Part shown: one piece after another, positions 44,891 through 54,105 of the stretch | Position numbering within the stretch: position 1 is the stretch's first letter | Layout: every line of letters begins with the position of its first letter | Assembly: GCA_045643885.1 (NCBI GenBank) | Contig: JAZRFY010000027.1 | Coordinates: forward strand, 24,265 to 88,264 | Direction of reading: 5' to 3' | From: RGIG4608 sp045643885 | GTDB taxonomy: Bacteria; Bacillota; Clostridia; Oscillospirales; CAG-272 | DNA: 64,000 bases | Made by a program: the position numbers and the translations under genes | The notes under the pieces: model-generated | Told to the model about the DNA's origin: nothing | What the model saw: the letters and a program-made list of their open reading frames with translations, nothing else | Databases searched by the model: none

Positions 44891-44919
44891 TTGAAATTTG
44901 AAATAAATAATGATATAAT
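44891..44919 (+). promoter_or_regulatory. Promoter of the alpha-amylase gene
   Basis: TTGAAA and TATAAT are 17 bases apart; the untranslated leader is about 70 bases. Confidence 0.75.
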
Positions 44920-44995
44920 ATAAAATGATAGAGTATGCGACTAATGTATATTTCGAAAGATGTTTTAACCGCTGAATGGCGGGGAAGGAGAATTA

Positions 44996-46651
44996 ATGAA
45001 CAATTTCAGAAGAATTCGTTGCCTTGTGTCTATGTTGATACTTGCTGCAATGATTATGTCAACATTTGTAGGATGTGACTTCAGTTGGATTTTAGATAAT
45101 GTTGGAATCACAGACTCCAATAAGACACCGGGCTCTAATCACACACCTGTGGTTGACCCCATCGATGATAACTACAGAACCTTGTACCAAATCTACGTAA
45201 GATCCTTTGCTGACTCCGACGGAGACGGCGTTGGTGATATCAGAGGTATTATCGAAACGTTTGATTATCTTAATGATGGCGATATTACGTCAGGCAACGA
45301 CCTTGGCGTTCAGGCGATTTGGCTCACACCCGTATTCAACGGTAACTCATCTCATAAATACGATGCTATCGATTTTTATGATATCGACCCCGAATTCGGT
45401 ACTAAAGAAGACCTTATCGAGCTTGCAGAGCTTTGTGAATCAAGAAACGTTAAGCTTATTCTTGACTTGGCACTTAACCACACATCCACGTCTAACGATT
45501 GGTTCAAGCAGTCCAAAAAGGCTCGCCAGAATGGTGATACGTCCAATAAATATTATAACTGGTATAACTGGAGCACAACTCAAAAAAGCGGATATGTTCA
45601 GGTCAAGGGATATAACTTGTGGTATGAATCCTGGTTTGATACCGAGGGTGGTAGCATGCCCGAGCTTAACTACGATAACCAGGCTGTAAGAAATGAGATG
45701 CTCAATGTTGCAAAATATTGGCTCGATCTTGGTGTTGACGGCTTCCGTTTTGATGCAGTTAAGTATATCTACTATAACGATCATACAAGATCTTCTTCTT
45801 TCTACGATTGGTACACATCCGAGCTTAGAAAGATCGATCCCGATATTTATCTTATTGGTGAGTGTTGGGATAGTGAAACCAATATGCTTAAGTACTATAA
45901 GGGCATGAACTGCTTTAACTTCTCAACTGCAGGAAACGGCGTAATTGCATCTGCAGCAAAGGGAAGTGGCGCTATCAGCACATTTGTGGATAATATCGTT
46001 TCTATTCAGAAAAAGATCAGCAATACAAACCCCAACGGTATGCTTTCTACATTCCTTTCTAACCACGACCAGGATAGAAGTGCAGGATATCTTCCTAACG
46101 ATAACCAGAAGAAGATGGCTGCAAGCCTCTACCTTCTCACACCCGGTACACCCGTAATCTACTACGGTGAAGAAATTGGTATCAAGGGCTCAGGAGATTC
46201 TCCTGAGGACGCTAACCGCCGTCTTCCTATGAAATGGGGAGATGTTTGGACATGTGAGGTTTCCCGTCATGCAACGTACACAAACTATGACGCTTGGACA
46301 AATACTGTAGACGACCAGATCAGAGATGAAGATAGCTTGCTCAGACACTACGTTAACGTTTTGAACGTTCGTCATAACTATCCCGCTATCGCGCGTGGTA
46401 CTTATAGCGCTATTTACGGTGGCAAGGCATCATTTGGCGGTTTCTTTATCAAGTATAATGGCGACCACCTTATCATCCTTCACAATACGTCTGCAACTGA
46501 AACTGTTACAGTAAATCTTAATTCACTTACAGGTCTTAAGGATAAGAACTTGAGTGAATATGAAGTGCTTGATTACATCGGTGTAAACGATGCAAGCATT
46601 GATGGAACAACTCTCACTCTTGGTCCTCAGACAACTGTAATTATTCACTAA
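44996..46651 (+). CDS. Secreted alpha-amylase lipoprotein (GH13)
   Basis: A 551-residue lipoprotein (signal ending STFVGCDF). The barrel starts at LYQIYVRSFADSDGDGVGDI; region I is LALNHTS, the nucleophile is in GVDGFRFDAVKY, the acid/base Glu in YLIGECWD, and the third acid in FLSNHDQDR. A short C-terminal beta domain closes it. The DSDGDGVGDIRGI loop is a calcium-type loop typical of GH13_36-like amylases. It would act outside the cell on starch. It is transcribed alone between the starch-binding and importer operons. Confidence 0.93.
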   Translation: MNNFRRIRCLVSMLILAAMIMSTFVGCDFSWILDNVGITDSNKTPGSNHTPVVDPIDDNYRTLYQIYVRSFADSDGDGVGDIRGIIETFDYLNDGDITSGNDLGVQAIWLTPVFNGNSSHKYDAIDFYDIDPEFGTKEDLIELAELCESRNVKLILDLALNHTSTSNDWFKQSKKARQNGDTSNKYYNWYNWSTTQKSGYVQVKGYNLWYESWFDTEGGSMPELNYDNQAVRNEMLNVAKYWLDLGVDGFRFDAVKYIYYNDHTRSSSFYDWYTSELRKIDPDIYLIGECWDSETNMLKYYKGMNCFNFSTAGNGVIASAAKGSGAISTFVDNIVSIQKKISNTNPNGMLSTFLSNHDQDRSAGYLPNDNQKKMAASLYLLTPGTPVIYYGEEIGIKGSGDSPEDANRRLPMKWGDVWTCEVSRHATYTNYDAWTNTVDDQIRDEDSLLRHYVNVLNVRHNYPAIARGTYSAIYGGKASFGGFFIKYNGDHLIILHNTSATETVTVNLNSLTGLKDKNLSEYEVLDYIGVNDASIDGTTLTLGPQTTVIIH

Positions 46652-46674
46652 TAATCACATAATAAAATTATAAA

Positions 46675-46728
46675 ATCAATGCGTTTTTTTGTCGTCTTTT
46701 GGGGCACATAAAACGCATTGATATTTTT
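46675..46728 (+). terminator. Terminator of the alpha-amylase gene
   Basis: A 13-bp stem (46675-46687 with 46710-46722) with a 22-base loop is followed by TTTTTT. The long loop is atypical. Confidence 0.75.
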
Positions 46729-46814
46729 TGGAAAAATCTATTCGCAATTTGTTAAAAAATAAGCAAATCAATTTGTTAATAGTGCCAAAAATTTAGTAAC
46801 TAGTAACAATGATA

Positions 46815-46862
46815 TTGACAAAATAGCATATAAGTATTATAATATTCAATGCACTAATAGTG
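46815..46862 (+). promoter_or_regulatory. Promoter and candidate operator of the maltodextrin importer
   Basis: TTGACA (46815-46820) and TATAAT (46838-46843) have a 17-base spacer. CACTAATAGTG (46852-46862) is a perfect 5-bp-armed palindrome covering the start point, and the unit TAGTAAC is doubled at 46794-46807 just upstream of the -35. Either could bind a sugar-responsive regulator. Confidence 0.75.
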
Positions 46863-46895
46863 TAAATAAAATCTTTTTTAGGAGGAGAATCAGTT

Positions 46896-48146
46896 ATGAA
46901 AATAACTAGAATCTTATCATTCGTATTTGCAATCCTTATGCTTGCATCTTGCTTCGTTGCTTGTGAAGATCCCAAGCCCGAAGAAAAAGTTTATGACATC
47001 ACATTGTGGGTTTCTACTACTGCAGGTGTTAAGGAATTCACACTTGAACAGGTTGAAGCATTCAAGGCTGCTCATCCTGAATACAAGTTCAACATCACAG
47101 TTGAAACAGTAGGTGAAGGCGATGCTGCTGCTGAAGTTCTTAAGGACGTTGCTACAGCTCCCGATATGTACTGCTTTGCACAGGACCAGATCTCTCGTCT
47201 TGTACAGGGTGGCGCTCTTGCACCTCTTGGCGTAAAGGCTACAGAAACAGTTAAGGCTAACAACGACTCCGGTTCTGTTGGCGCTGCAACAGTTGGTGGC
47301 ACAGTTTATGCATACCCCTTGACAGCTGATAACGGCTACTATCTCTACTACGACTCAAGCGTAGTTTCTGACGAACAGGCTAAGACACTTGAAGGCATTA
47401 TCGAAGCTTGCGCAGCTAAGAACAAGAAGTTCGGTTACAACTTGACAAATGCTTGGATCATGGCTGGTTTCTTCTTCGCACAGCCCGTAGGTGGTGGCGA
47501 TGCTCTTTGCTCATCCACATGGACATACTCCGAAGACGGTAAGAACGCAATCGCAGTTGACGATAACTTCAACTCTGCAAACGGTCTCGTTGCTATGAAG
47601 GCTATGAACGCACTTGCTAACTCTGGTGTTTGGGTTGACTCTGCTGATAACTTCGGCGGCACAGGCGCTATCGTTACAGGTATCTGGAACGCAAACGCAG
47701 CAGAAGCTGAATACGGCGACAACATGAAGGCTACAAAGCTTCCCACATACACAGTAGACGGTAAGACATACCAGATGGGTTCATTCTCCGGTTACAAGCT
47801 TATCGGTTGCAAGCCTCAGACAGACGATACAAAGGCTAAGATCTGTTCTGACCTTGCTCTTTACCTCACAAGTGGTGAGGCTCAGCTTGAGAGATACTAC
47901 GAATTCCAGTGGGGTCCCTCTAACAAGGAAGCTCAGGCAAACGAAGACGTTCAGGGTAACGTACTTCTCGCAGCTCTTCTTCAGCAGAACGTATATGCAG
48001 TACCTCAGGGCGTAATCCACGGTGACTGGTGGACAGAAGCGGCTCAGCTTGGTACAATCGCAGCTGAAGCTGAGAAGACAGTAGAAGATCTTCAGGCAGC
48101 TCTTGCAACATATGAAGAAAAGATCAATGGTATGATCGTTAAATAA
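46896..48146 (+). CDS. malE: Maltodextrin-binding lipoprotein of an ABC importer
   Basis: A 416-residue extracellular solute-binding protein of family 1 (CUT1). The signal peptide ends in ASCFVACED, a lipobox; the mature part begins YDITLWVSTTAGVKEFT and has the SBP1 pattern LKDVATAPDMYCFAQDQI. The neighbouring permeases, ATPase and starch enzymes point to maltose/maltodextrin as ligand, but the sequence alone does not fix the sugar. A strong AGGAGGAG site suggests high expression. Confidence 0.9.
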   Translation: MKITRILSFVFAILMLASCFVACEDPKPEEKVYDITLWVSTTAGVKEFTLEQVEAFKAAHPEYKFNITVETVGEGDAAAEVLKDVATAPDMYCFAQDQISRLVQGGALAPLGVKATETVKANNDSGSVGAATVGGTVYAYPLTADNGYYLYYDSSVVSDEQAKTLEGIIEACAAKNKKFGYNLTNAWIMAGFFFAQPVGGGDALCSSTWTYSEDGKNAIAVDDNFNSANGLVAMKAMNALANSGVWVDSADNFGGTGAIVTGIWNANAAEAEYGDNMKATKLPTYTVDGKTYQMGSFSGYKLIGCKPQTDDTKAKICSDLALYLTSGEAQLERYYEFQWGPSNKEAQANEDVQGNVLLAALLQQNVYAVPQGVIHGDWWTEAAQLGTIAAEAEKTVEDLQAALATYEEKINGMIVK

Positions 48147-48171
48147 TAGATAAATATTATTTATTTCGAAT

Positions 48172-48269
48172 GGGGCGAATCCATTACGGATTCGCCCCTA
48201 TCTTATAAAAAAGGCATTGTTGGCCGGGATACAAGGAACTATGTCTTGTGTATCGGTCAACAATGCCTT
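48172..48269 (+). promoter_or_regulatory. Two large hairpins between the binding protein and permease genes
   Basis: Hairpin 1 is GGGGCGAATCC (48172-48182) with its exact inverse at 48188-48198. Hairpin 2 pairs AAGGCATTGTTG (from 48211) with CAACAATGCCTT (to 48268) and has an imperfect inner stem. Neither is followed by a T run. They may protect the binding-protein mRNA and lower permease expression, as the malE-malF intergenic structures of enteric bacteria do. Confidence 0.7.
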
Positions 48270-48314
48270 GTTAAGTAAATTAAGGAGATATAAATTTAGG
48301 TTTATATTTGATTT

Positions 48315-49883
48315 ATGAAAAGATTAAATGCTTTAGAATATTTAAAATTGAGCAAATCACAGGCTTTTATTTATGATTTAAAGGTCTTTATTGCTTCAGT
48401 TCCCGCATGGTTTAAGAAGATCTTTTTGAAGCTCGTTGCTTTAATCAAATCATTCTTCCTTGATATTAAAGACGGGGCTATCGATATTGCTAACACCTTC
48501 AAAAACGGAAATGTAGCTGTTAAGCTTTCTTTCCTTGTTTTCGGTCTTGGTAATATTTATTACGGTCAGGTAATGAGAGGAATTTTGTTCCTTTTGTTTG
48601 AAATCATATTTATCGTTTATACGTTCGTGCTTCCCACGGGCGGTATCTACTGGATTAAAAAGGTTCAGTGGTTCATGACTGGTTCAACGATCGGTACTGA
48701 ACAGGGTGCTATGAAGTACAATCCTGCAACAGATACATACGGTTGGGTAGCCGGTGACGACTCTGTAAGAGTTTTGCTTTACGGCTTGCTTTCCGTTTTC
48801 TTCATCATCGCGTTCGTTGTTGTATGGAGAATGCAGGTTAAGCAGTGCAGCATCAATATGCAGATTAAAGCGCAGGGAAGAAAGATCAATAAGGCTAAGG
48901 ACGACCTCAGATCTCTTATTGACGAGCAGTTCCATAAGACTCTCCTTACTCCCTCATTGCTTGGTATTATAGTATTTACTGTATTGCCCATCATCTACAT
49001 GGTTATTATCGCGTTCACTAACTATGACTCAGCTCATGACGGTCACGCAAACCTTTTCTCTTGGGTTGGTTTTGATAACTTCAACTCATTCACAAGCTTT
49101 GGTGACGGTGGACTTGGCCTTGTACTTGGTGAAATGGTAGGATGGACACTTATGTGGGCATTCTTTGCAACGTTTACAAACTACTTTGCAGGCTTGTTTA
49201 TTGCTATCATCATCAATAAAAAGGGTATCAGATTCAAAAAGTTCTGGAGAACGATTCTCGTTATGACAATCGCCGTTCCTCAGTTCGTTTCTCTTATGTA
49301 CGTAGGTAAGTTGTTTGCACAGCAGGGCGTTATCGGTAGCTTTCTTGAATCTGCTAATTTGCTTCCCGAAATCATGGTTAGACAGAATCAGATGTCACTC
49401 TGGTCCAACCCGATTTCAGCAAAGATCCTTCTTGTTGTGATCAACTTGTGGGTTGGTGTACCTTACATGATGCTTTCAGCAACAGGTATTCTTATGAATA
49501 TTCCTGCTGACCTTTATGAATCAAGCCGTGTTGACGGTGCAACATCCGCTCAGCAGTTTGCTAAGATCACACTTCCTTATATGCTCTTTGTAACAGGTCC
49601 TTCATTGCTTACAAGCTTTGTTGGTAACTTGAATAACTTTAACGTTATCTACCTCCTTAACGGTGGTGGACCTACTAATACCGAAGTGGGAACCATTGGC
49701 GGTACAGCGGTTGGACACTCTGACCTTCTTATCACCTTCCTCTTTAAGGTAACAACAGGTACAGGTAATAAGTACTATCTTGCATCAGTTTTGGGTATCT
49801 TCGTATTCCTCTTGGTAGCTGCATTATCCTTGATAGTATATAACGTAATGCCTTCAACTAAGAACGAGGAGGATTATAGCTAA
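48315..49883 (+). CDS. malF: Maltodextrin ABC permease, MalF type
   Basis: A 522-residue membrane protein. The C-terminal 300 residues form the CUT1 permease with six helices and the EAA loop (DLYESSRVDGATSAQQFAKI). About 200 N-terminal residues are an extension with extra hydrophobic segments (VFGLGNIYYGQVMRGILF), as in clostridial MalF proteins. The start ATG has no good ribosome-binding site: AAGGAG lies 28 bases upstream and the frame is closed by TGA two codons before the ATG. Translation may be deliberately weak. The stop and the malG start share a base. Confidence 0.93.
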   Translation: MKRLNALEYLKLSKSQAFIYDLKVFIASVPAWFKKIFLKLVALIKSFFLDIKDGAIDIANTFKNGNVAVKLSFLVFGLGNIYYGQVMRGILFLLFEIIFIVYTFVLPTGGIYWIKKVQWFMTGSTIGTEQGAMKYNPATDTYGWVAGDDSVRVLLYGLLSVFFIIAFVVVWRMQVKQCSINMQIKAQGRKINKAKDDLRSLIDEQFHKTLLTPSLLGIIVFTVLPIIYMVIIAFTNYDSAHDGHANLFSWVGFDNFNSFTSFGDGGLGLVLGEMVGWTLMWAFFATFTNYFAGLFIAIIINKKGIRFKKFWRTILVMTIAVPQFVSLMYVGKLFAQQGVIGSFLESANLLPEIMVRQNQMSLWSNPISAKILLVVINLWVGVPYMMLSATGILMNIPADLYESSRVDGATSAQQFAKITLPYMLFVTGPSLLTSFVGNLNNFNVIYLLNGGGPTNTEVGTIGGTAVGHSDLLITFLFKVTTGTGNKYYLASVLGIFVFLLVAALSLIVYNVMPSTKNEEDYS

Positions 49884-50767
49884 TGTCAAACAATAAAACT
49901 TCATTAGAAAAGCACGGCCTTAGCGTTAAGGCATCAAGAGCGATAACGAATACGTTTATTTACATATTCCTTATCATTATCAGTGCTATTTGGATTCTCC
50001 CATTCATTGGTATCGTTCTTGAATCATTGCGTTGCGAAAGCGCAGGTCAGGTATCATATTTCATTCCTAAGCAGTTTGGATTTGATAACTATATTAAAAT
50101 GTTCACAGAAACAGACTTCCCTAAGTGGTTCTTGAGTACAGTTCTTATGGGTGTTGCAGTATCTGTTTTGCAGACAGGCTTCATTCTTTCAATGAGCTAT
50201 ACACTCTCCCGTCTTAGATTTAAGGGAAGAAAAGGCCTTATGAACTTTATGCTTATCCTTGGTATGTTCCCCGGATTCCTTACAATGATCCTTATCTATA
50301 AGGTATTTGCGGATATGGGACTTACAGAGAATATGGCTCCGCTAGGCCTTATCATAGTATATTGCGCAAGCTCAGGTATGGGTTATTACGTGTCAAAGGG
50401 CTTCTTCGATACGATTCCGAAGAGCTTGGACGAGGCGGCTCGAGTTGATGGAGCTACACGTTGGCAGGTATTTTATAAAGTAATTATGCCTCTTTCAAAG
50501 CCCATTATCATTTATACAATCCTTATGGGCTTTATGGCTCCTTGGGGAGACTATATGTTGGCAAGATTCCTTAACAACAACAACAGTGAAGGTATGAACG
50601 TTGCCGTTGGTATGTATAAATGGCTTAATAGTGCTAACTCAATCAATTCAAACTATACTATGTTCTGTGCTGCAGGCGTTTGTGTTTCCATTCCCGTAAC
50701 TATCGTATTCATGTCATTGCAGAAATACTATGTTGAGGGCGTAACAGGCGGCGCAGTAAAGGGATAA
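49883..50767 (+). CDS. malG: Maltodextrin ABC permease, MalG type
   Basis: A 294-residue inner-membrane permease with six hydrophobic segments and the EAA loop SLDEAARVDGATRWQVFYK that contacts the ATPase. It pairs with the MalF-type protein to form the CUT1 channel. The C-terminus ends in YVEGVTGGAVKG, the usual MalG ending. The one-base overlap with the previous gene implies coupled translation. Confidence 0.94.
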   Translation: MSNNKTSLEKHGLSVKASRAITNTFIYIFLIIISAIWILPFIGIVLESLRCESAGQVSYFIPKQFGFDNYIKMFTETDFPKWFLSTVLMGVAVSVLQTGFILSMSYTLSRLRFKGRKGLMNFMLILGMFPGFLTMILIYKVFADMGLTENMAPLGLIIVYCASSGMGYYVSKGFFDTIPKSLDEAARVDGATRWQVFYKVIMPLSKPIIIYTILMGFMAPWGDYMLARFLNNNNSEGMNVAVGMYKWLNSANSINSNYTMFCAAGVCVSIPVTIVFMSLQKYYVEGVTGGAVKG

Positions 50768-50779
50768 AAGGAGAATAAT

Positions 50780-51904
50780 ATGGCTTCAGTAAAATTAACT
50801 AATGTAAAAAAGATATACGGCAAGGATACGGTTGCAGTTCAGGAATTCAACCTTGACATTGCCGACAAGGAATTTATAGTATTCGTAGGTCCTTCCGGAT
50901 GTGGTAAGTCCACAACACTTCGTATGATTGCAGGTCTTGAGGATATCTCCGAGGGTACAGTTGAAAACGATGGCGTAGTTGTTAACGATCTTCAGCCCCG
51001 TGACCGTGACATTGCGATGGTATTCCAGAACTACGCGCTCTATCCCCACCTTTCCGTTTTCGAGAACATGGCGTTCTCATTGAGACTTAAAAAGGTACCT
51101 CAGGATGAGGTTTATGATAGAGTAACAAAGGCAGCAGAGATTCTTGGTATTACTGAGTATCTTACAAGAAAGCCCAGAGCTCTTTCAGGTGGTCAGCGTC
51201 AGAGAGTTGCTATCGGACGTGCTATGGTTCGTGACTCCAAGGTATTCCTTATGGACGAACCTCTCTCCAACCTTGACGCAAAGCTTAGAAACCAGATGAG
51301 AGCTGAAATCATTCTTCTCAGAAAGAAGATTGACACAACCTTCATTTACGTAACACACGACCAGACAGAGGCTATGACTCTTGGTGACCGTATCGTTATT
51401 ATGAAGGACGGCTTCATCCAGCAGGTTGGTACACCTACTGAGGTGTTTGATATGCCTCATAACCTCTTTGTAGCTGAGTTTATCGGTGCTCCTAAGATGA
51501 ACACCTTCAAGACAAGACTTGTTTGCGAGGGTGGTAAGTATTTCGTAGAACCTTACGGTGCAAAGATTGAGGTTACCGGTGATAAGGCAGCAATGCTTGC
51601 TGATAAGAAGATCGGCTCATCCGAAATCGTTCTCGGTGTTCGTCCTGAGCACATTACTCTTACAAATAAGGACGATCCTCGCGCAATCGCTGCAACTATC
51701 CAGGTTAACGAGATGATGGGTAGTGAGCTTCACCTTCACGTTATCGTTGACGGTGGTGATAAGCTCATCGTTAGAATCCCCACAGTATCTCTTACAGATG
51801 CAGAGCGCAAGAAACTCTCTTACGGTGAAAAGATGTACTTTACGTTCGAAGGTAAGGTAATGCATTTCTTCGATCCTAAGACAGAGAAGAACCTTCTTGT
51901 ATAA
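50780..51904 (+). CDS. Sugar ABC transporter ATPase (MsmX/UgpC/MalK type)
   Basis: A 374-residue CUT1 ATPase. Walker A is GPSGCGKSTTLRM, the signature is LSGGQRQRVAIGRA, Walker B is VFLMDEPLSNLD, and the switch His is in THDQTEAMTLGDR. The C-terminal 130 residues form the OB-type MalK regulatory domain (VLGVRPEHITL). In many Firmicutes one such ATPase serves several sugar importers; here it is encoded with its permeases. A strong terminator follows. Confidence 0.95.
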   Translation: MASVKLTNVKKIYGKDTVAVQEFNLDIADKEFIVFVGPSGCGKSTTLRMIAGLEDISEGTVENDGVVVNDLQPRDRDIAMVFQNYALYPHLSVFENMAFSLRLKKVPQDEVYDRVTKAAEILGITEYLTRKPRALSGGQRQRVAIGRAMVRDSKVFLMDEPLSNLDAKLRNQMRAEIILLRKKIDTTFIYVTHDQTEAMTLGDRIVIMKDGFIQQVGTPTEVFDMPHNLFVAEFIGAPKMNTFKTRLVCEGGKYFVEPYGAKIEVTGDKAAMLADKKIGSSEIVLGVRPEHITLTNKDDPRAIAATIQVNEMMGSELHLHVIVDGGDKLIVRIPTVSLTDAERKKLSYGEKMYFTFEGKVMHFFDPKTEKNLLV

Positions 51905-51919
51905 TTAATAACATAATAA

Positions 51920-51955
51920 AACTCCCGCTGAATTTCAGCGGGAGTTGTTTTTTGT
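51920..51955. terminator. Bidirectional terminator between the importer and groEL
   Basis: AACTCCCGCTGAA (51920-51932) pairs with TTCAGCGGGAGTT (51934-51946), followed by TGTTTTTT. Confidence 0.9.
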
Positions 51956-51963
51956 TTATTGAA

Positions 51964-53589
51964 TTAGTACATTCCACCCATGCCTGCAGGAGCAGCAGGA
52001 GCGGGATTTTCTTCCTTCTTGTCACAAATAACTGATTCAGTTGTGAGGATTGTGCTTGCAATAGAAGCAGCATTTTGAAGGGCAGAACGTGTAACCTTAG
52101 TGGGGTCAACGATACCGCAGGATACCATATCGCAATATTCTTCCTTGTATGCATCAAAGCCCCAACCGATCTTGCCGGACGTCTTGATTGTGTGAACGAT
52201 AACACCACCGTCAAGACCTGCATTTTCAGCAATCTGTCTTACAGGAGCTTCAAGAGCCTTAAGAACGATCATAACACCTGTCTTTTCGTCACCCTCAACT
52301 GTTTCTGCAACCTTTGCAACGTCAGCGATAACGTTAAGATAAGCAGTACCACCACCTGCAACGATACCTTCTTCAACTGCTGCACGGGTAGCATTGAGAG
52401 CATCTTCGATTCTGAGCTTCTTTTCCTTCATTTCAACCTCAGTAGCAGCACCAACCTTGATAACGGCAACACCACCTGAAAGCTTTGCAAGTCTTTCCTG
52501 AAGCTTTTCCTTGTCGAATTCACTTGTAGTGATTTCGAGCGCGCTTCTGATTTGGTGAACGCGAGATGCAATGTCATCGGGATGACCTGCGCCGTCAACG
52601 ATGATTGTAGCATCCTTGTTTACCTTAACCTGTCTTGCATGACCGAGATATTCAATGCTTGCATCTTTAAGCTCAAGACCGATCTCACTGGAGATCACCT
52701 CACCACCTGTAAGGATTGCGATGTCCTTAAGCATTTCTTTTCTTCTGTCACCGAAACCGGGAGCCTTGACTGCCACGCAAGTGAAAGTGCCACGGAGCTT
52801 GTTAAGAACGAGTGTTGTAAGAGCCTCACCCTCAACGTCCTCTGCAATGATGAGGAGCTTTCTGCCTGCCTGAATAACCTGCTCAAGCACGGGAAGGATA
52901 TCCTGAAGATTTGAGATCTTTTTATCTGTAATAAGGATGAGAGCGTCGTCAATAACTGCTTCCATCTTATCCATATCTGTAGCCATGTAGGGAGAAAGGT
53001 ATCCACGATCAAACTGCATGCCCTCAACAACCTCTGAGTAAGTATCTGCAGAACGGGATTCTTCAACTGTGATAACACCGTCGGATGTAACCTTTTCCAT
53101 AGCGTCTGCAATAAGAGCACCGATGATTTCGTCTCCTGCAGAGATTGTACCAACTCTTGCAATGTCATCAGAGCCGTTTACCTTCTTGGAATTTGCAACA
53201 AGGCACTCAACGGCACGGTCAACAGCCTTCTTGATACCCTTGCGAAGGATCATGGGATTCGCACCTGCAGTAACGTTCTTCATACCCTCACGGATGAGAG
53301 CCTGAGCGAGAACTGTAGCAGTAGTAGTACCGTCACCTGCAGCATCGTTTGTTTTTGTAGCAACTTCCTTTACAAGCTGAGCGCCCATGTTTTCAGCGGC
53401 GTCGTCAAGCTCGATTTCCTTTGCAATTGTAACACCGTCATTTGTAATAAGGGGAGCGCCATACTTCTTGTCAGGAACAACGTTTCTACCCTTAGGACCA
53501 AGAGTGGTCTTTACTGTATCGGCAAGCTTGTCAACACCTCTTGAAAGGGCATTGCGAGCGTCTATGCCATAAATAATATCTTTTGCCAT
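51964..53589 (-). CDS. groL: Chaperonin GroEL
   Basis: A 541-residue 60-kDa chaperonin that folds proteins in an ATP-driven double ring. The start is MAKDIIYGIDARNALSRGVD, after GGAGG; earlier in-frame codons are not needed. Signatures include KTTLGPKGRNVV, DGVTIAKEIELDDAAENMGA and AAGDGTTTATVLAQAL; the C-terminus ends in the usual GGMGGMY tail, somewhat short. It lies 13 bases after groES under CIRCE control. Confidence 0.98.
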   Translation of the reverse strand: MAKDIIYGIDARNALSRGVDKLADTVKTTLGPKGRNVVPDKKYGAPLITNDGVTIAKEIELDDAAENMGAQLVKEVATKTNDAAGDGTTTATVLAQALIREGMKNVTAGANPMILRKGIKKAVDRAVECLVANSKKVNGSDDIARVGTISAGDEIIGALIADAMEKVTSDGVITVEESRSADTYSEVVEGMQFDRGYLSPYMATDMDKMEAVIDDALILITDKKISNLQDILPVLEQVIQAGRKLLIIAEDVEGEALTTLVLNKLRGTFTCVAVKAPGFGDRRKEMLKDIAILTGGEVISSEIGLELKDASIEYLGHARQVKVNKDATIIVDGAGHPDDIASRVHQIRSALEITTSEFDKEKLQERLAKLSGGVAVIKVGAATEVEMKEKKLRIEDALNATRAAVEEGIVAGGGTAYLNVIADVAKVAETVEGDEKTGVMIVLKALEAPVRQIAENAGLDGGVIVHTIKTSGKIGWGFDAYKEEYCDMVSCGIVDPTKVTRSALQNAASIASTILTTESVICDKKEENPAPAAPAGMGGMY

Positions 53590-53602
53590 AATTAACCTCC
53601 GA

Positions 53603-53887
53603 TTACTCAACTATAGCAAGAATCTCGTTCTGCTTAACGATGATGTATTCAACACCGTCAGCCTTAACCTCAGTTCCTGCATATTTGCTTGTGATTACCT
53701 TGTCACCGGTCTTAACTATCATTTCAACGTTGTGCCCGTCAACCATTCCACCGGGTCCAACTGCAACTACTTCTGCAATCTGGGGCTTTTCCTGAGCGGA
53801 TGCTGTGAGAATGAGACCGGACTTTGTTTTTTCCTCTGCGGCAACGAGCTTAAGAACAACTCTGTCTGCAAGGGGTTTGATTGTCAT
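53603..53887 (-). CDS. groS: Co-chaperonin GroES
   Basis: A 94-residue GroES ring lid. It begins MTIKPLADRVVLKLV and has the mobile-loop region EEKTKSGLILTASAQEKPQ and the GDKVITSKYAGTEV segment. The gene precedes groEL in a classic two-gene operon; AGGAGG lies close to the start. Confidence 0.98.
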   Translation of the reverse strand: MTIKPLADRVVLKLVAAEEKTKSGLILTASAQEKPQIAEVVAVGPGGMVDGHNVEMIVKTGDKVITSKYAGTEVKADGVEYIIVKQNEILAIVE

Positions 53888-53925
53888 ATTTATATCCTCC
53901 TATAAAAGTAAAAAGATGTCGATGC

Positions 53926-53952
53926 TTGGCACTCATGCTCGAGGAGTGCTAA
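53926..53952 (-). promoter_or_regulatory. CIRCE operator of groES-groEL
   Basis: TTGGCACTC, nine bases and GAGTGCTAA form the HrcA-binding inverted repeat; one base departs from the TTAGCACTC consensus. HrcA itself is not encoded in the window. Confidence 0.95.
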
Positions 53953-53959
53953 CATTACT

Positions 53960-53987
53960 ATTTTACACGATTTTATATAAAAATCAA
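53960..53987 (-). promoter_or_regulatory. Promoter of groES-groEL
   Basis: On the minus strand TTGATT (53982-53987) and TAAAAT (53960-53965) are 16 bases apart, directly upstream of CIRCE. Confidence 0.7.
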
Positions 53988-54105
53988 CACTTTTTTCTAA
54001 TATTAACATTTTATTAACAATAAATGAAAATACGTTTCCGTTAGTATATCATAAAATCTCGCATAAATCAATATTATGTAAAAAAGAATGCTTTGAGGTT
54101 TCATG

